A stretch of 13,250 nt of DNA from an uncultured Bacillus sp. GTDB lineage: Bacteria; Bacillota; Bacilli; Bacillales; Cytobacillaceae. The notes under the pieces were generated by a model that saw only the letters and a list, made by a program, of their open reading frames with translations, made no database searches and was not told where the DNA came from. The stretch covers positions 1 through 13,250 of the forward strand of contig CALCRD010000449.1 in the NCBI GenBank assembly GCA_937894355.1, read 5' to 3'. The translations under genes and the position numbers were made by a program. Shown one piece after another: positions 6,137 to 13,250 of the stretch (its first letter is position 1; every line of letters starts with the position of its first letter).

Positions 6137-7498
6137 CTATGCCCCTGAAGGTATCACAGAATCATAGCGTGTTTCTAAGTTCACGAACTTATTATATTCC
6201 TTTACAAATGCCAACTGAACAGTACCCGTAGGACCATTACGTTGTTTCGCAATAATAATTTCAATAATATTCTTATTTTCGGTTTCCTTATCGTAATAAT
6301 CGTCACGATATAAGAAGGCAACAATATCAGCATCCTGCTCAATACTACCAGATTCACGAATGTCAGACATCATCGGACGCTTATCCTGACGCTGCTCAAC
6401 ACCCCGAGATAACTGTGATAAGGCAATAACTGGTACTTGTAATTCCCGAGCAAGCGCCTTTAAAGACCTAGAGATCTCCGAAACTTCTTGCTGACGATTT
6501 TCGCCGGCACGGCCATTCCCTTGAATCAGTTGCAAATAATCTATTAAAATCATTCCTAAACCATGTTCCTGCTTGAGGCGTCGGCTTTTCGAACGGATTT
6601 CCCCAATTTTTATTCCAGGAGTATCATCAATAAAAATTCCGGCATTAGACAAACTCCCCATTGCCATTGTAAGCTTGCCCCAATCTTCGTCTGTAAGAGC
6701 TCCCGTACGTAAATTCTGTGCATCAATATTACCCTCGGCACAAAGCATACGCATTACCAGCTGTTCTGCACCCATCTCCAAACTGAAAATTGCTACGTTT
6801 TCACCTGTTTTAGTGGCAACGTTTTGAGAAATATTCAAGGCAAAGGCTGTTTTACCAACGGAAGGACGAGCACCAACAATAATTAAATCATTTCTCTGAA
6901 AACCAGCTGTCATGCGATCAAGCTCAGCAAAGCCTGTGGCAATCCCAGTAACGTCACCTTTACGATTGTTTAATAGTTCAATATTATCATAGGTTCGAAC
7001 CAATACATCTTTGATTGTATGGAAGGCACCAGCATTCTTTCGCTGGGCTACCTCTAATATACTTTTTTCAGCTTCACCAAGGAGTGTTGTGACTTCATCT
7101 TCACGATTATAACTATCCTGGGCGATGTCTGTTGCCGTACGAATTAAACGACGAAGCAACGATTTTTCTTCAACAATTTTCGCATAATACTCGATATTAG
7201 CAGCTGTCGGAACTGAGCCAGCAAGCTCACTTAAAAACCTAACCCCACCGATATCTTCAAGGAGTTTGGTTGCCGCTAGTTCTTCGGATACTGTAATTAA
7301 ATCCACTGCCTTCCCTAAATCATTCAGCTTAATCATAACTGTGAAGATTCTTTGGTGGGAAGACCGATAAAAGTCTTCAGGAACAAGGATTTCTGAAGCC
7401 AATGTTAATGCTTGTGGCTCTAAAAAAATTGCCCCTAATACAGCTTGTTCTGCTTCAATGTTTTGGGGTGGAAGACGATCTGCAAATAAATCACTCAT
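6137..7498 (-). CDS. dnaB: Replicative DNA helicase (DnaB family; DnaC in B. subtilis)
   Basis: Hexameric helicase that unwinds DNA at the replication fork and interacts with primase. It has 453 aa, the usual length. Residues about 8-110 are the N-terminal domain (PPQNIEAEQAVLGAIF), about 111-180 the linker, and about 181-445 the RecA-like motor. Walker A is GARPSVGKT (209-217, K216), Walker B is MILIDYLQL (316-324, D320), and the arginine-containing motif DIRESGSIEQDAD spans 379-391. GGAGG lies 11 nt before the ATG, slightly far. In B. subtilis the gene is named dnaC. It lies downstream of gdpP-rplI but is separated from them by 137 nt and a terminator-like hairpin. No clear promoter is visible in the gap, so read-through may contribute. 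Confidence 0.98.
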   Translation of the reverse strand: MSDLFADRLPPQNIEAEQAVLGAIFLEPQALTLASEILVPEDFYRSSHQRIFTVMIKLNDLGKAVDLITVSEELAATKLLEDIGGVRFLSELAGSVPTAANIEYYAKIVEEKSLLRRLIRTATDIAQDSYNREDEVTTLLGEAEKSILEVAQRKNAGAFHTIKDVLVRTYDNIELLNNRKGDVTGIATGFAELDRMTAGFQRNDLIIVGARPSVGKTAFALNISQNVATKTGENVAIFSLEMGAEQLVMRMLCAEGNIDAQNLRTGALTDEDWGKLTMAMGSLSNAGIFIDDTPGIKIGEIRSKSRRLKQEHGLGMILIDYLQLIQGNGRAGENRQQEVSEISRSLKALARELQVPVIALSQLSRGVEQRQDKRPMMSDIRESGSIEQDADIVAFLYRDDYYDKETENKNIIEIIIAKQRNGPTGTVQLAFVKEYNKFVNLETRYDSVIPSGA

Positions 7499-7548
7499 CT
7501 ATAAACAAACCTCCTTATTTTCCAGAGGAATGACTTAACAACACATAG

Positions 7549-7580
7549 AAAAAAAGATGACCAGCTATTTACCGATCATC
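7549..7580 (-). terminator. Terminator or attenuator between rplI and the helicase gene
   Basis: Minus strand: GATGATCGG, 7-nt loop, CTGGTCATC (9 bp with two G-U pairs), then seven T residues. It starts 55 nt after the rplI stop. The next gene starts 51 nt further on without an obvious SigA promoter, so it may act as a partial terminator. Confidence 0.85.
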
Positions 7581-7635
7581 ATTATATTCAACTATTCTAT
7601 TTTATCATGTTTATTTGAGAAGGGAACTGGCAAAT

Positions 7636-8085
7636 TTAGTTTCCCTCTTTAACATGAACATTTAATGTTGCGGTTACTTCTGTATGTAGCTTTACCGGAA
7701 CCTTAGTAAATCCTAGGCCACGAATGGCATCCGGCAATTCAATTTTACGTTTATCAATTTTAATTTTATGTTTTTTCAACAATTCCTCAGCAATTTGTTT
7801 ACTGGTGATGGATCCAAATAAACGACCACCTTCACCTGATTTTGCTAATAATTCAACAGTGACTTTTTCTAAAGTATCTTTTAATTTAACAGCTTCTTCC
7901 TGTTCTTTAGCCGCCAAATTTTCTTGTTTTTTCTTTTGAGCCTCTAAACTACTCACATTTGATTGTGATGCTTCTACTGCTAACCCTTGCTTTAAAAGGA
8001 AATTTTGAGCATACCCATCTGCAACGTTTTTAACATCACCTTTTTTTCCTTTTCCTTTAACATCTTTTAAGAAGATTACTTTCAT
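7636..8085 (-). CDS. rplI: 50S ribosomal protein L9
   Basis: Large-subunit protein that binds 23S rRNA near the L1 stalk and limits frameshifting. It has 149 aa, the family's usual length. Residues 1-40 are the N-terminal rRNA-binding domain ([21 protein letters not shown], then [17 protein letters not shown]). About 41-76 is the charged connecting helix ([21 protein letters not shown]). About 77-149 is the C-terminal domain ([17 protein letters not shown]). The ATG overlaps the gdpP stop in ATGA (4 nt), and an AAGGGGG ribosome site lies inside the end of gdpP, so translation is probably coupled. Confidence 0.98.
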   Translation of the reverse strand: MKVIFLKDVKGKGKKGDVKNVADGYAQNFLLKQGLAVEASQSNVSSLEAQKKKQENLAAKEQEEAVKLKDTLEKVTVELLAKSGEGGRLFGSITSKQIAEELLKKHKIKIDKRKIELPDAIRGLGFTKVPVKLHTEVTATLNVHVKEGN

Positions 8086-10055
8086 TCTTTATTTCCCCCT
8101 TCCAAATATTCACCAATTGCTAGTATGAGGAGTCTTTCGGCATCTGCTACAGTAGTATCTGGCAATTGCGTGGCAGCATTGGTTAAATGTCCACCACCAT
8201 CAAGGGTTTCCATAATAACCTGAACATTGATATCGCCTAATGACCGAGCGCTAATCCCTACCAAATTTTCTCCCCGCTTAGCTAAGACAAATGAAGCAAC
8301 TACACCATTCATCGTTAACAGGGTGTCGGCGGCTTGTGCAAGGAAGATTTGGTCAAAAATACCTTCCTCATCACCTTTGGCAATCGCAATCCCATTATGA
8401 ACGAAATAGACGGATTCGATTAATCTTGCTCTTCTAATATACGTATGAACATCTTCCTTTAAAAACTTCTGAACTAAAATCGTATCGGCTCCTTGACCAC
8501 GTAAGTATGACGCTGCTTCAAACGTTCTAGAACCTGTCCTTAAAGTGAAACTCTTCGTATCAACAATAATTCCTGCTAATAGAGCTGTCGCCTCTAACAT
8601 ATCTATTTTACCGTGTTTAGGTTGATACTCAAGTAATTCAGTAACCAATTCTGCTGTAGAAGAGGCATATGGTTCCATATAAACGAGGAGAGGGTTCTCA
8701 ATAAACTCTTCACCCCGACGATGGTGGTCAATCACTACGACATTATCGACCTTTGCTAGGAGCCTTTCTTCAATAACTAATGAAGGTTTATGAGTATCTA
8801 CAATCACAAGTAGCGTACCATCAGTAGCTTGTTCTAGGGCTTGTTCGGCATTAATGAAACAAGAATACAAGGAATCCTTCAGCTTTATTTCGTCCATTAA
8901 CCTCCGCACACTAGAATCGGTCTCTTGACTTTGAAAAACGATAAACCCTTGACGATCATTCATTTGTGCGACCTTTAGTATCCCAATCGATGCACCAATC
9001 GCATCCATATCTGGGTTTTTATGCCCCATTATTAATACTTTATCACTTGCTAAAACCAATTCCTTTAATGCATGTGAAATAACACGTGCTCTAACTCTTG
9101 TCCGTTTTTCAACAGGATTAGTTTTTCCGCCAAAGAACTTAACTTTCCCATTTGCCTTTTTAATGGCTACTTGATCTCCACCACGGCCTAAAGCCAAATC
9201 CAAACTGGATTGTGCCAAATTTCCCAGTTCCGGTAATGATGACACTCCTGTTCCCACACCAATACTTAATGTCAGTGGTACATTTTGCTTTGAAATTTTT
9301 TCGCGTATTTCATCAAGGACTCCGAATTTGCCTCTTTCTAATATTTGCAGAATATGCTCATTAAAAACTGCAATATAACGATCAGATGAAATCCGTTTTA
9401 AAAATACACCATTTTCTTTTGCCCAACTATTTAATAATGCAGTGACCGTATTATTAATGCTACTCCAAGTTTGGTCATCCATCCCCTGGGTCAATTCATC
9501 ATAGTTATCTAAATAAATTATCGCAATAACTGTACGTTCATCACGATACAATTTTTCAATTTCAGATTGCTCTGTGACATCGAAAAAGTAGAGTAGACGT
9601 TCCTCTATTTTATGTATGACACGAAATTTCCGATCATGTAAGGTTATAATTTCTGTTTCAACTTCTTGTTTAATAAGTGGAATCAGTAGATCTGCAATAT
9701 CATATAGCGATTTTCCAACAAGAGTATGTTCATTAAAACAAGTTGCTAAGTATGGATTAGTCCATTCGATATAATACTCTTCATTAATCAACATAATTCC
9801 AATTGGCATTTCCATCAGAGCTTCTTCGCCGACCTTTTTAACTCGGTAAGACAGTGTGGAAATATATTGTTCTGTTTCTTTCTGCTTTTGTTTTATAAAT
9901 GAAAAAAGATAATAATATGGAATTACCGCGATAAATAAACAAACCAAGCCAATCAGCCAATTATAATAGCCTATTAGTCCAATCAGCACTAATGTTAGCC
10001 CTATTAATCCAACAAGCGAATAGCTCAAGGACTTGTTTTCCAAAAAAGAAGGCAT
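8082..10055 (-). CDS. gdpP: Cyclic-di-AMP phosphodiesterase GdpP
   Basis: Membrane-bound phosphodiesterase that hydrolyses c-di-AMP to pApA and so influences wall stress, potassium balance and beta-lactam tolerance. It has 657 aa with this start. Residues about 11-30 and 33-53 are two membrane helices. About 84-160 is a PAS domain, and about 172-300 a degenerate GGDEF domain with SSDRY where GGDEF would be. About 335-655 is the DHH/DHHA1 catalytic unit: [11 protein letters not shown] (D349, D351), D420 in [11 protein letters not shown] 443-445, D499 and GGGH 620-623. All metal ligands I can recognise are intact. A TTG start 24 codons upstream is possible, but the ATG at 10055 has GGAG 8 nt before it and MPSF matches the family N-terminus. 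A yybS-type gene, which I recall upstream of gdpP in relatives, is not present. Confidence 0.96.
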   Translation of the reverse strand: MPSFLENKSLSYSLVGLIGLTLVLIGLIGYYNWLIGLVCLFIAVIPYYYLFSFIKQKQKETEQYISTLSYRVKKVGEEALMEMPIGIMLINEEYYIEWTNPYLATCFNEHTLVGKSLYDIADLLIPLIKQEVETEIITLHDRKFRVIHKIEERLLYFFDVTEQSEIEKLYRDERTVIAIIYLDNYDELTQGMDDQTWSSINNTVTALLNSWAKENGVFLKRISSDRYIAVFNEHILQILERGKFGVLDEIREKISKQNVPLTLSIGVGTGVSSLPELGNLAQSSLDLALGRGGDQVAIKKANGKVKFFGGKTNPVEKRTRVRARVISHALKELVLASDKVLIMGHKNPDMDAIGASIGILKVAQMNDRQGFIVFQSQETDSSVRRLMDEIKLKDSLYSCFINAEQALEQATDGTLLVIVDTHKPSLVIEERLLAKVDNVVVIDHHRRGEEFIENPLLVYMEPYASSTAELVTELLEYQPKHGKIDMLEATALLAGIIVDTKSFTLRTGSRTFEAASYLRGQGADTILVQKFLKEDVHTYIRRARLIESVYFVHNGIAIAKGDEEGIFDQIFLAQAADTLLTMNGVVASFVLAKRGENLVGISARSLGDINVQVIMETLDGGGHLTNAATQLPDTTVADAERLLILAIGEYLEGGNKE

Positions 10056-10434
10056 TTCTTCAACTCCTAGAAACGGGTGTGTGTACCTAGTATTGACACT
10101 TTTGTAGTGACCATAGTTGTTTTCCAAATGTTATTAAACCTATTCAACCAATATACCTACATTAATTATAACTAATATCCCTTTAATATAAAGGAAAAAA
10201 GGATATTGTGAATCAAATTCTAACTAGGAGATGTAAAACAGTGTATTAAAACCTATTGTAACCACTATTTGGTAACGATTCAACTCTTCTTCCTTAATTT
10301 AGAAGCAATTTATCTTAATTTCCAACAATAGGTTGAAGCTCTGGTAAACTTGATTGTTGATTTCCGCTCTAGGCACTTTAATCAACAATGTGTTCAAAAT
10401 CAACATTTGTCGTACCTATAATTAATGAGTATAG
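10056..10434. other. Gene-free interval between gdpP and the rpsR terminator
   Basis: About 380 AT-rich bases without a credible coding sequence. It contains the gdpP leader, a possible -10 (TATAAT on the minus strand, 10165-10170, with no good -35), and a 31-bp remnant of the family B repeat at 10356-10386. In B. subtilis and Geobacillus, as I recall, this is where yybS and sometimes other genes lie. Here they are missing. Confidence 0.6.
10356..10386. repeat. Family B repeat remnant (core deleted)
   Basis: Begins GTTGATTTCCGCTCTAGGCAC, matching the start of the copy at 13164 at 20 of 21 bases, and ends AATCAAC, the family right end. The GC-rich middle of about 100 bp is gone, leaving the two ends joined by a few bases. 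Confidence 0.75.
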
Positions 10435-10462
10435 AAAAAGACAGTGAGCAACCCCACTGTCC
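10435..10462 (-). terminator. Terminator of the rpsF-ssb-rpsR operon
   Basis: Minus strand: GACAGTG, an 8-nt loop, CACTGTC, then five T residues. The stem starts 12 nt after the rpsR stop codon. Confidence 0.9.
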
Positions 10463-10473
10463 TTGTTCATTCA

Positions 10474-10713
10474 TTATTCACCTGTTACATATGGTAACAA
10501 AGCCATTTGACGTGCGCGTTTAATCGCTACAGTCAATTTACGTTGGTATTTTGCGCTAGTACCTGTCACACGACGAGGTAAAATTTTTCCACGCTCAGAA
10601 ATGAACTTTTTCAATAAATCGATTTCTTTATAGTCAATACGAGTGATTCCGTTTGCTGTAAAGTAACAAACTTTACGGCGCTTCGCACGACCACCTTTAC
10701 GTCCTCCTGCCAT
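10474..10713 (-). CDS. rpsR: 30S ribosomal protein S18
   Basis: Small-subunit platform protein that binds 16S rRNA as a partner of S6. It has 79 aa, the usual Bacillus length, very basic, starting [18 protein letters not shown] with the typical core [20 protein letters not shown] and [21 protein letters not shown] start six codons upstream is possible, but AAGGAGGT 7 nt before the ATG at 10713 decides the shorter form. It is the last gene of rpsF-ssb-rpsR, 52 nt after ssb, followed by a terminator. With S6 it probably feeds back on the operon through the leader at 11644-11684. Confidence 0.98.
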   Translation of the reverse strand: MAGGRKGGRAKRRKVCYFTANGITRIDYKEIDLLKKFISERGKILPRRVTGTSAKYQRKLTVAIKRARQMALLPYVTGE

Positions 10714-10765
10714 TTCAAGTACCTCCTTCACTATATTATTTTAGATTACATAGGCCTTTTTGGTA

Positions 10766-11272
10766 TTAGAACGGCAGATCATCGTCGGAAATGTCAATTT
10801 GACCATTATTGGCGAATGGATCCTTATCAATACTTGAATTGCCCTTATTGTAGTTGTTTTGGCGTTGATTCTGATTGTTTTTCTCAAATGGATTGCCCTG
10901 TTCTCGTGGTTCGTTATAAAAGCCACTGCCGCCTCTGTCACCAGAACCACTGCTTTTCGGTTCAAGAAATTGAACACTTTCTGCTAATACTTCTGTAACA
11001 TAGACACGTTTGCCATCTTGTCCTTCATAGTTGCGAGTTTGGATTCGACCGTCTACTCCGGCAAGACTTCCTTTTTTCAAGAAGTTTGCAACGTTCTCAG
11101 CCGGACGTCGCCATACAACACAATTAATAAAATCAGTTTCCTTTTCCCCTTGTTGATTTGTAAATGTCCGATTCACTGCAAGGGTAAAAGTAGCAACAGG
11201 CACACCATTCGGTGTATAACGTAAATCTGGGTCTTTTGTTAACCTGCCAACAAGTACTACGCGATTCATCAT
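10766..11272 (-). CDS. ssb: Single-stranded DNA-binding protein (SsbA type)
   Basis: Binds and protects single-stranded DNA in replication, repair and recombination, and recruits partners through its C-terminal tip. It has 168 aa. Residues 1-about 108 are the OB fold ([48 protein letters not shown]). About 110-155 is a Gly/Asn/Gln-rich disordered linker, and the end is the acidic tip ISDDDLPF. The frame extends 15 codons upstream through a parS palindrome, but AAAGGAG 9 nt before the first ATG of the MMNRVV pair supports the start at 11272. It is the middle gene of rpsF-ssb-rpsR, 77 nt after rpsF. Confidence 0.98.
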   Translation of the reverse strand: MMNRVVLVGRLTKDPDLRYTPNGVPVATFTLAVNRTFTNQQGEKETDFINCVVWRRPAENVANFLKKGSLAGVDGRIQTRNYEGQDGKRVYVTEVLAESVQFLEPKSSGSGDRGGSGFYNEPREQGNPFEKNNQNQRQNNYNKGNSSIDKDPFANNGQIDISDDDLPF

Positions 11273-11300
11273 CAGAACCAACTCCTTTCTTCCGCTTAAA

Positions 11301-11316
11301 TGTTTCACGTGAAACA
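11301..11316. promoter_or_regulatory. parS centromere site (ParB/Spo0J binding)
   Basis: TGTTTCACGTGAAACA, a perfect 16-bp palindrome that fits the B. subtilis parS consensus TGTTNCACGTGAAACA. ParB (Spo0J) would load here and spread, recruiting SMC for origin segregation. It lies in the rpsF-ssb spacer, 28 nt before the ssb start, inside a transcribed operon. Its presence agrees with an origin-proximal location. Confidence 0.93.
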
Positions 11317-11349
11317 ATCTCTAGATGGAAGAATATATCAAATCAAAAA

Positions 11350-11637
11350 TTATTCTTCTTCTTTAATTACGATATGACGAATGATGTCTTCGCTGATTTT
11401 AGCAAGACGGGAGAATTCTTCAACCGCTGCAGGTTCAGCATTAACTTTTAGTAGTTGGTAGTAACCGTCACGGAAATCATTGATTTCGTATGCAAGACGA
11501 CGTTTACCCCAGTCTTTTGTTCCATTTACTTCCGCACCATTATCAGCTAGGATCGTATTGAAACGTTCAACTAAAGCTTTTTTAGCTTCATCTTCAATAT
11601 TTGGTCGGATGATGTACATAACTTCGTACTTTCTCAT
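11350..11637 (-). CDS. rpsF: 30S ribosomal protein S6
   Basis: Small-subunit protein that forms a dimer with S18 on the platform. It has 95 aa, starting [20 protein letters not shown], with [22 protein letters not shown] and the acidic C-terminus [11 protein letters not shown] start 19 codons upstream is possible, but AGGAGGTG lies 6 nt before the ATG at 11637, and the added residues come from the structured leader. First gene of rpsF-ssb-rpsR, with a strong promoter at 11710-11738. Likely autoregulated by the S6:S18 complex. Confidence 0.98.
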   Translation of the reverse strand: MRKYEVMYIIRPNIEDEAKKALVERFNTILADNGAEVNGTKDWGKRRLAYEINDFRDGYYQLLKVNAEPAAVEEFSRLAKISEDIIRHIVIKEEE

Positions 11638-11643
11638 CACTTT

Positions 11644-11684
11644 CACCTCCTTTTGGTCTAAACGGCCCTTAAAGGGCAAGGAGC
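11644..11684 (-). ncRNA. Probable S6:S18 autoregulatory leader (rpsF leader)
   Basis: In the roughly 65-nt leader, CTCCTT (11683-11678) pairs with AAGGAG (11652-11647), which is the rpsF ribosome site. An inner stem GCCC/GGGC (11677-11674 with 11668-11665) is flanked on its 3' side by a bulge with CCG (11665-11663) and GTTTAGACC. A hairpin with an asymmetric CCG-containing bulge that hides the ribosome site is the published form of the S6:S18-binding leader. The exact consensus was compared from memory only. Confidence 0.72.
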
Positions 11685-11709
11685 AATTGTTCATTACTCA
11701 CAAGTTGAA

Positions 11710-11738
11710 ATTATATCATAACTCTTAGTAATATGCAA
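11710..11738 (-). promoter_or_regulatory. Promoter of rpsF-ssb-rpsR
   Basis: Minus strand: TTGCAT, 17 bases, TATAAT, with TG one base before the -10 (TGATATAAT). This is a near-ideal SigA promoter. The start point would be near 11703, giving a leader of about 65 nt that holds the S6:S18 element. Confidence 0.82.
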
Positions 11739-11743
11739 TATCA

Positions 11744-11785
11744 TCCAAAAAAAAGAAGACAAATTGAATTGTCTTCTTTTTTTGG
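11744..11785 (-). terminator. Terminator between ychF and rpsF
   Basis: A hairpin with core GAAGACAA/TTGTCTTC is flanked by A8 and T7 runs. On the minus strand it is followed by eight T residues. It should end the ychF transcript, although a family B repeat lies between the ychF stop and the stem. The symmetric A/T runs mean it could work in both directions. Confidence 0.88.
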
Positions 11786-11807
11786 ATAGGCTCTATTAAA
11801 CTAGGCT

Positions 11808-11938
11808 GTTGATTTCCGCTGCAGGTCGCTCGCTTTCCGCGGGGCGGGCGGTAAGCCTCCTCGGCGCGCTTGCGCCTGTGGGGTCTTACCTGTCCCGCTA
11901 CTTCCCGCAGGAGTCTCGCACCTTCCGCTCCAATCAAC
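11808..11938. repeat. GC-rich intergenic repeat, family B, full copy
   Basis: 131 bp bounded by the 7-bp inverted ends GTTGATT and AATCAAC. The interior is far more GC-rich than its surroundings (CGCTTTCCGCGGGGCGGGCG) and contains a long imperfect hairpin from GTAAGCC (11851) to CTTAC. A short minus-strand ORF running through it has no protein-like features. There is no transposase, so it could only be moved in trans. Similar sequences recur in Bacillaceae genomes in my memory; not verified. Confidence 0.85.
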
Positions 11939-12008
11939 TAAGTTCCAATAATCAACATTGAAAATTAACAAAACCAATACTCTAATAGATTACTTCCGCT
12001 TGTTCTAA

Positions 12009-13109
12009 TTAAACGTTAAACCGGAAATGGATTACGTCTCCGTCTTTTACTTCGTATTCTTTTCCTTCAAGACGTACTTTACCAGCTTCTTTAGCTGCAA
12101 CCATATTACCTGCTGCTAATAAATCTTCATAGGCAACTATCTCAGCACGGATAAAGCCGCGTTCAAAATCGGAGTGAATAATACCCGCACATGCAGGAGC
12201 TTTCATTCCTGTTTTAAATGTCCAAGCACGAACCTCTTGAACACCAGCAGTGAAATAAGTTGCTAAACCAAGCAAGCTATAAGAAGCACGAATTAATTGA
12301 TCAAGACCAGATTCTGCGATCCCAAGTTCTTGAAGAAACATTGTTTTTTCTTCTCCATCAAGCTCAGCAATTTCAGATTCGATTTTAGCACAAATAACAA
12401 TTACTTGAGCATTATCCTTTGCAGCAAAGTCTTTTACAAGCTTCACATACTCATTATCAGTAGTGTCTGCAACATCATCTTCTGAAACGTTGGCAACATA
12501 AAGTACTGGCTTAATCGTTAATAAATGCAAGCCTTTAGCAATCTTAAGTTGTTCATCTGTGAAATCGCATGTACGAGCTGGTTTTTCTTGTTCAAAGGCA
12601 TCACGTAATTTGGAAAGGACTTCAAATTCAGCTACCGCATCTTTATCTTTTTGTTTAGCTAATTTTTCAACCCGGCTAATCCGCTTCTCAACAGACTCCA
12701 TATCAGCCAAAATAAGTTCCAAATTAATCGTTTCGATATCGTCAATTGGATCTACTTTACCAGATACGTGAGTAATATTATCATCTGAAAAACAACGTAC
12801 TACCTGGCAAATTGCATCTACTTGACGGATATGAGACAAAAATTTGTTTCCTAAACCTTCACCTTTACTTGCACCTTTTACAATCCCTGCAATGTCCGTA
12901 AATTCAAATGCCGTTGGAACAGTTTTCTTTGGTTGAACCAGTTCTGTCAATTTGTTTAAACGATGATCTGGAACCTCTACAATTCCTACATTCGGATCAA
13001 TTGTACAGAACGGATAGTTAGCTGATTCTGCACCAGCTTGTGTTATTGCATTAAATAACGTGGATTTACCTACATTCGGTAATCCGACAATTCCCGCTGT
13101 TAAAGCCAT
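12009..13109 (-). CDS. ychF: Ribosome-associated GTPase/ATPase YchF (OLA1 family)
   Basis: Obg-family P-loop NTPase that binds ribosomes and, in characterised members, prefers ATP. It has 366 aa, the usual length. The G1 motif is GLPNVGKST (9-17), the G3 region DIAG (71-74), followed by GASKGEGLGNKFL. The G4 position carries NVSE (206-209) instead of NKxD, the known YchF change linked to ATP use. About 130-180 is a charged coiled coil. About 283-365 is a C-terminal TGS domain (AGIIHSDFERGFIRAEIV...VKDGDVIHFRFNV). AGGAG lies 9 nt before the ATG. The B. subtilis gene is also called yyaF. No strong promoter is visible in the roughly 50 bases before the start, so it may be co-transcribed with a gene beyond the window. 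Confidence 0.97.
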   Translation of the reverse strand: MALTAGIVGLPNVGKSTLFNAITQAGAESANYPFCTIDPNVGIVEVPDHRLNKLTELVQPKKTVPTAFEFTDIAGIVKGASKGEGLGNKFLSHIRQVDAICQVVRCFSDDNITHVSGKVDPIDDIETINLELILADMESVEKRISRVEKLAKQKDKDAVAEFEVLSKLRDAFEQEKPARTCDFTDEQLKIAKGLHLLTIKPVLYVANVSEDDVADTTDNEYVKLVKDFAAKDNAQVIVICAKIESEIAELDGEEKTMFLQELGIAESGLDQLIRASYSLLGLATYFTAGVQEVRAWTFKTGMKAPACAGIIHSDFERGFIRAEIVAYEDLLAAGNMVAAKEAGKVRLEGKEYEVKDGDVIHFRFNV

Positions 13110-13163
13110 CTATTGCCACTCCTCTATTTTATCTATTTAAATTAAGCTCTTTTAACCTTGGCT

Positions 13164-13250
13164 GTTGATTTCCGCTCCAGGCACGAGCGGTTCGCGGGCG
13201 GTAGCGGGGAGCCTCCTCGGCGCTTTGCGCCTGTGGAGTCTCCCCTGCCC
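13164..13250. repeat. GC-rich intergenic repeat, family B, copy cut by window edge
   Basis: Begins GTTGATTTCCGCTCCAGGCAC and continues with GCCTCCTCGGCGCTTTGCGCCTG, the same order of blocks as the copy at 11808-11938, in the same orientation. The right end lies outside the window. It is 54 nt upstream of ychF, so the two copies flank that gene. Confidence 0.85.

Noticed and set aside
6010..6231. 73-aa plus-strand ORF across the purA-helicase gap
   Set aside because: It overlaps the PurR boxes, the terminator and the antisense of the helicase 3' end; no coding signs.
10055..10127. Longer gdpP reading frame with a TTG start at 10127
   Set aside because: The extra 24 residues are not family sequence, and GGAG sits 8 nt before the ATG at 10055.
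10741..10977. 78-aa minus-strand ORF overlapping ssb
   Set aside because: A frame shadow of the low-complexity Asn/Gln linker of SSB.
11725..11937. 70-aa minus-strand ORF rich in Arg and Gly
   Set aside because: It is a translation of the GC-rich family B repeat and terminator stem, with no ribosome site.
1..13250. Replication origin or DnaA-box cluster in the window
   Set aside because: The gene order and parS suggest oriC is near, but I saw no clusters of TTATCCACA-type boxes.

Overview
The window is a chromosomal core segment from a low-GC Gram-positive bacterium of the family Bacillaceae. The main evidence is gene content and order: walR-walK, a tRNA cluster in the order Lys-Glu-Asp-Phe, purA, the replicative helicase gene, rplI, gdpP, rpsR-ssb-rpsF and ychF. 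I recall this as the order on the left side of oriC in Bacillus. Proteins look close to B. subtilis ones in length and motifs (WalR about 237 aa, S6 95 aa, S18 79 aa, L9 149 aa, GdpP 657 aa). All genes lie on the minus strand. The genus cannot be fixed from this sequence alone; a Bacillus, Neobacillus or Cytobacillus-like species is plausible.

Layout in plus coordinates (transcription runs right to left). 1-743: first 247 codons of the sensor kinase walK, cut by the window edge. 755-1468: its response regulator walR. 1615-1646: terminator. 1661-3136: a secreted LysM-G5-M23 cell-wall endopeptidase. 3137-3447: its upstream region. 3448-4101: terminator and tRNAs Phe, Asp, Glu and Lys, with a duplicated 5' half of tRNA-Phe and one intergenic repeat. 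4213-4610: purA terminator and a cluster of the same repeat family. 4611-5897: purA, with a double PurR operator upstream. 6137-7498: helicase. 7549-7580: terminator. 7636-8085: rplI. 8082-10055: gdpP. 10056-10434: gene-free, with a decayed repeat. 10435-11637: rpsF-ssb-rpsR operon with its terminator, a parS site and a probable S6:S18 leader. 11710-11738: the operon's promoter. 11744-11938: terminator and a GC-rich repeat. 12009-13109: ychF. 13164-13250: a second copy of the GC-rich repeat, cut by the window edge.

Functionally the genes cover cell-wall homeostasis (WalRK and a probable wall hydrolase), purine synthesis (PurA), DNA replication (helicase, SSB), translation (S6, S18, L9, tRNAs, YchF), c-di-AMP turnover (GdpP) and origin segregation (parS).

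I found no phage, CRISPR, defence or biosynthetic system; this is largely a housekeeping region. What deserves a second look is in the non-coding DNA: two families of intergenic palindromic repeats, one abutting gene 3' ends and both lying between genes and their terminators, a partial tRNA duplication, a perfect parS inside a ribosomal-protein operon, and several regulatory elements.
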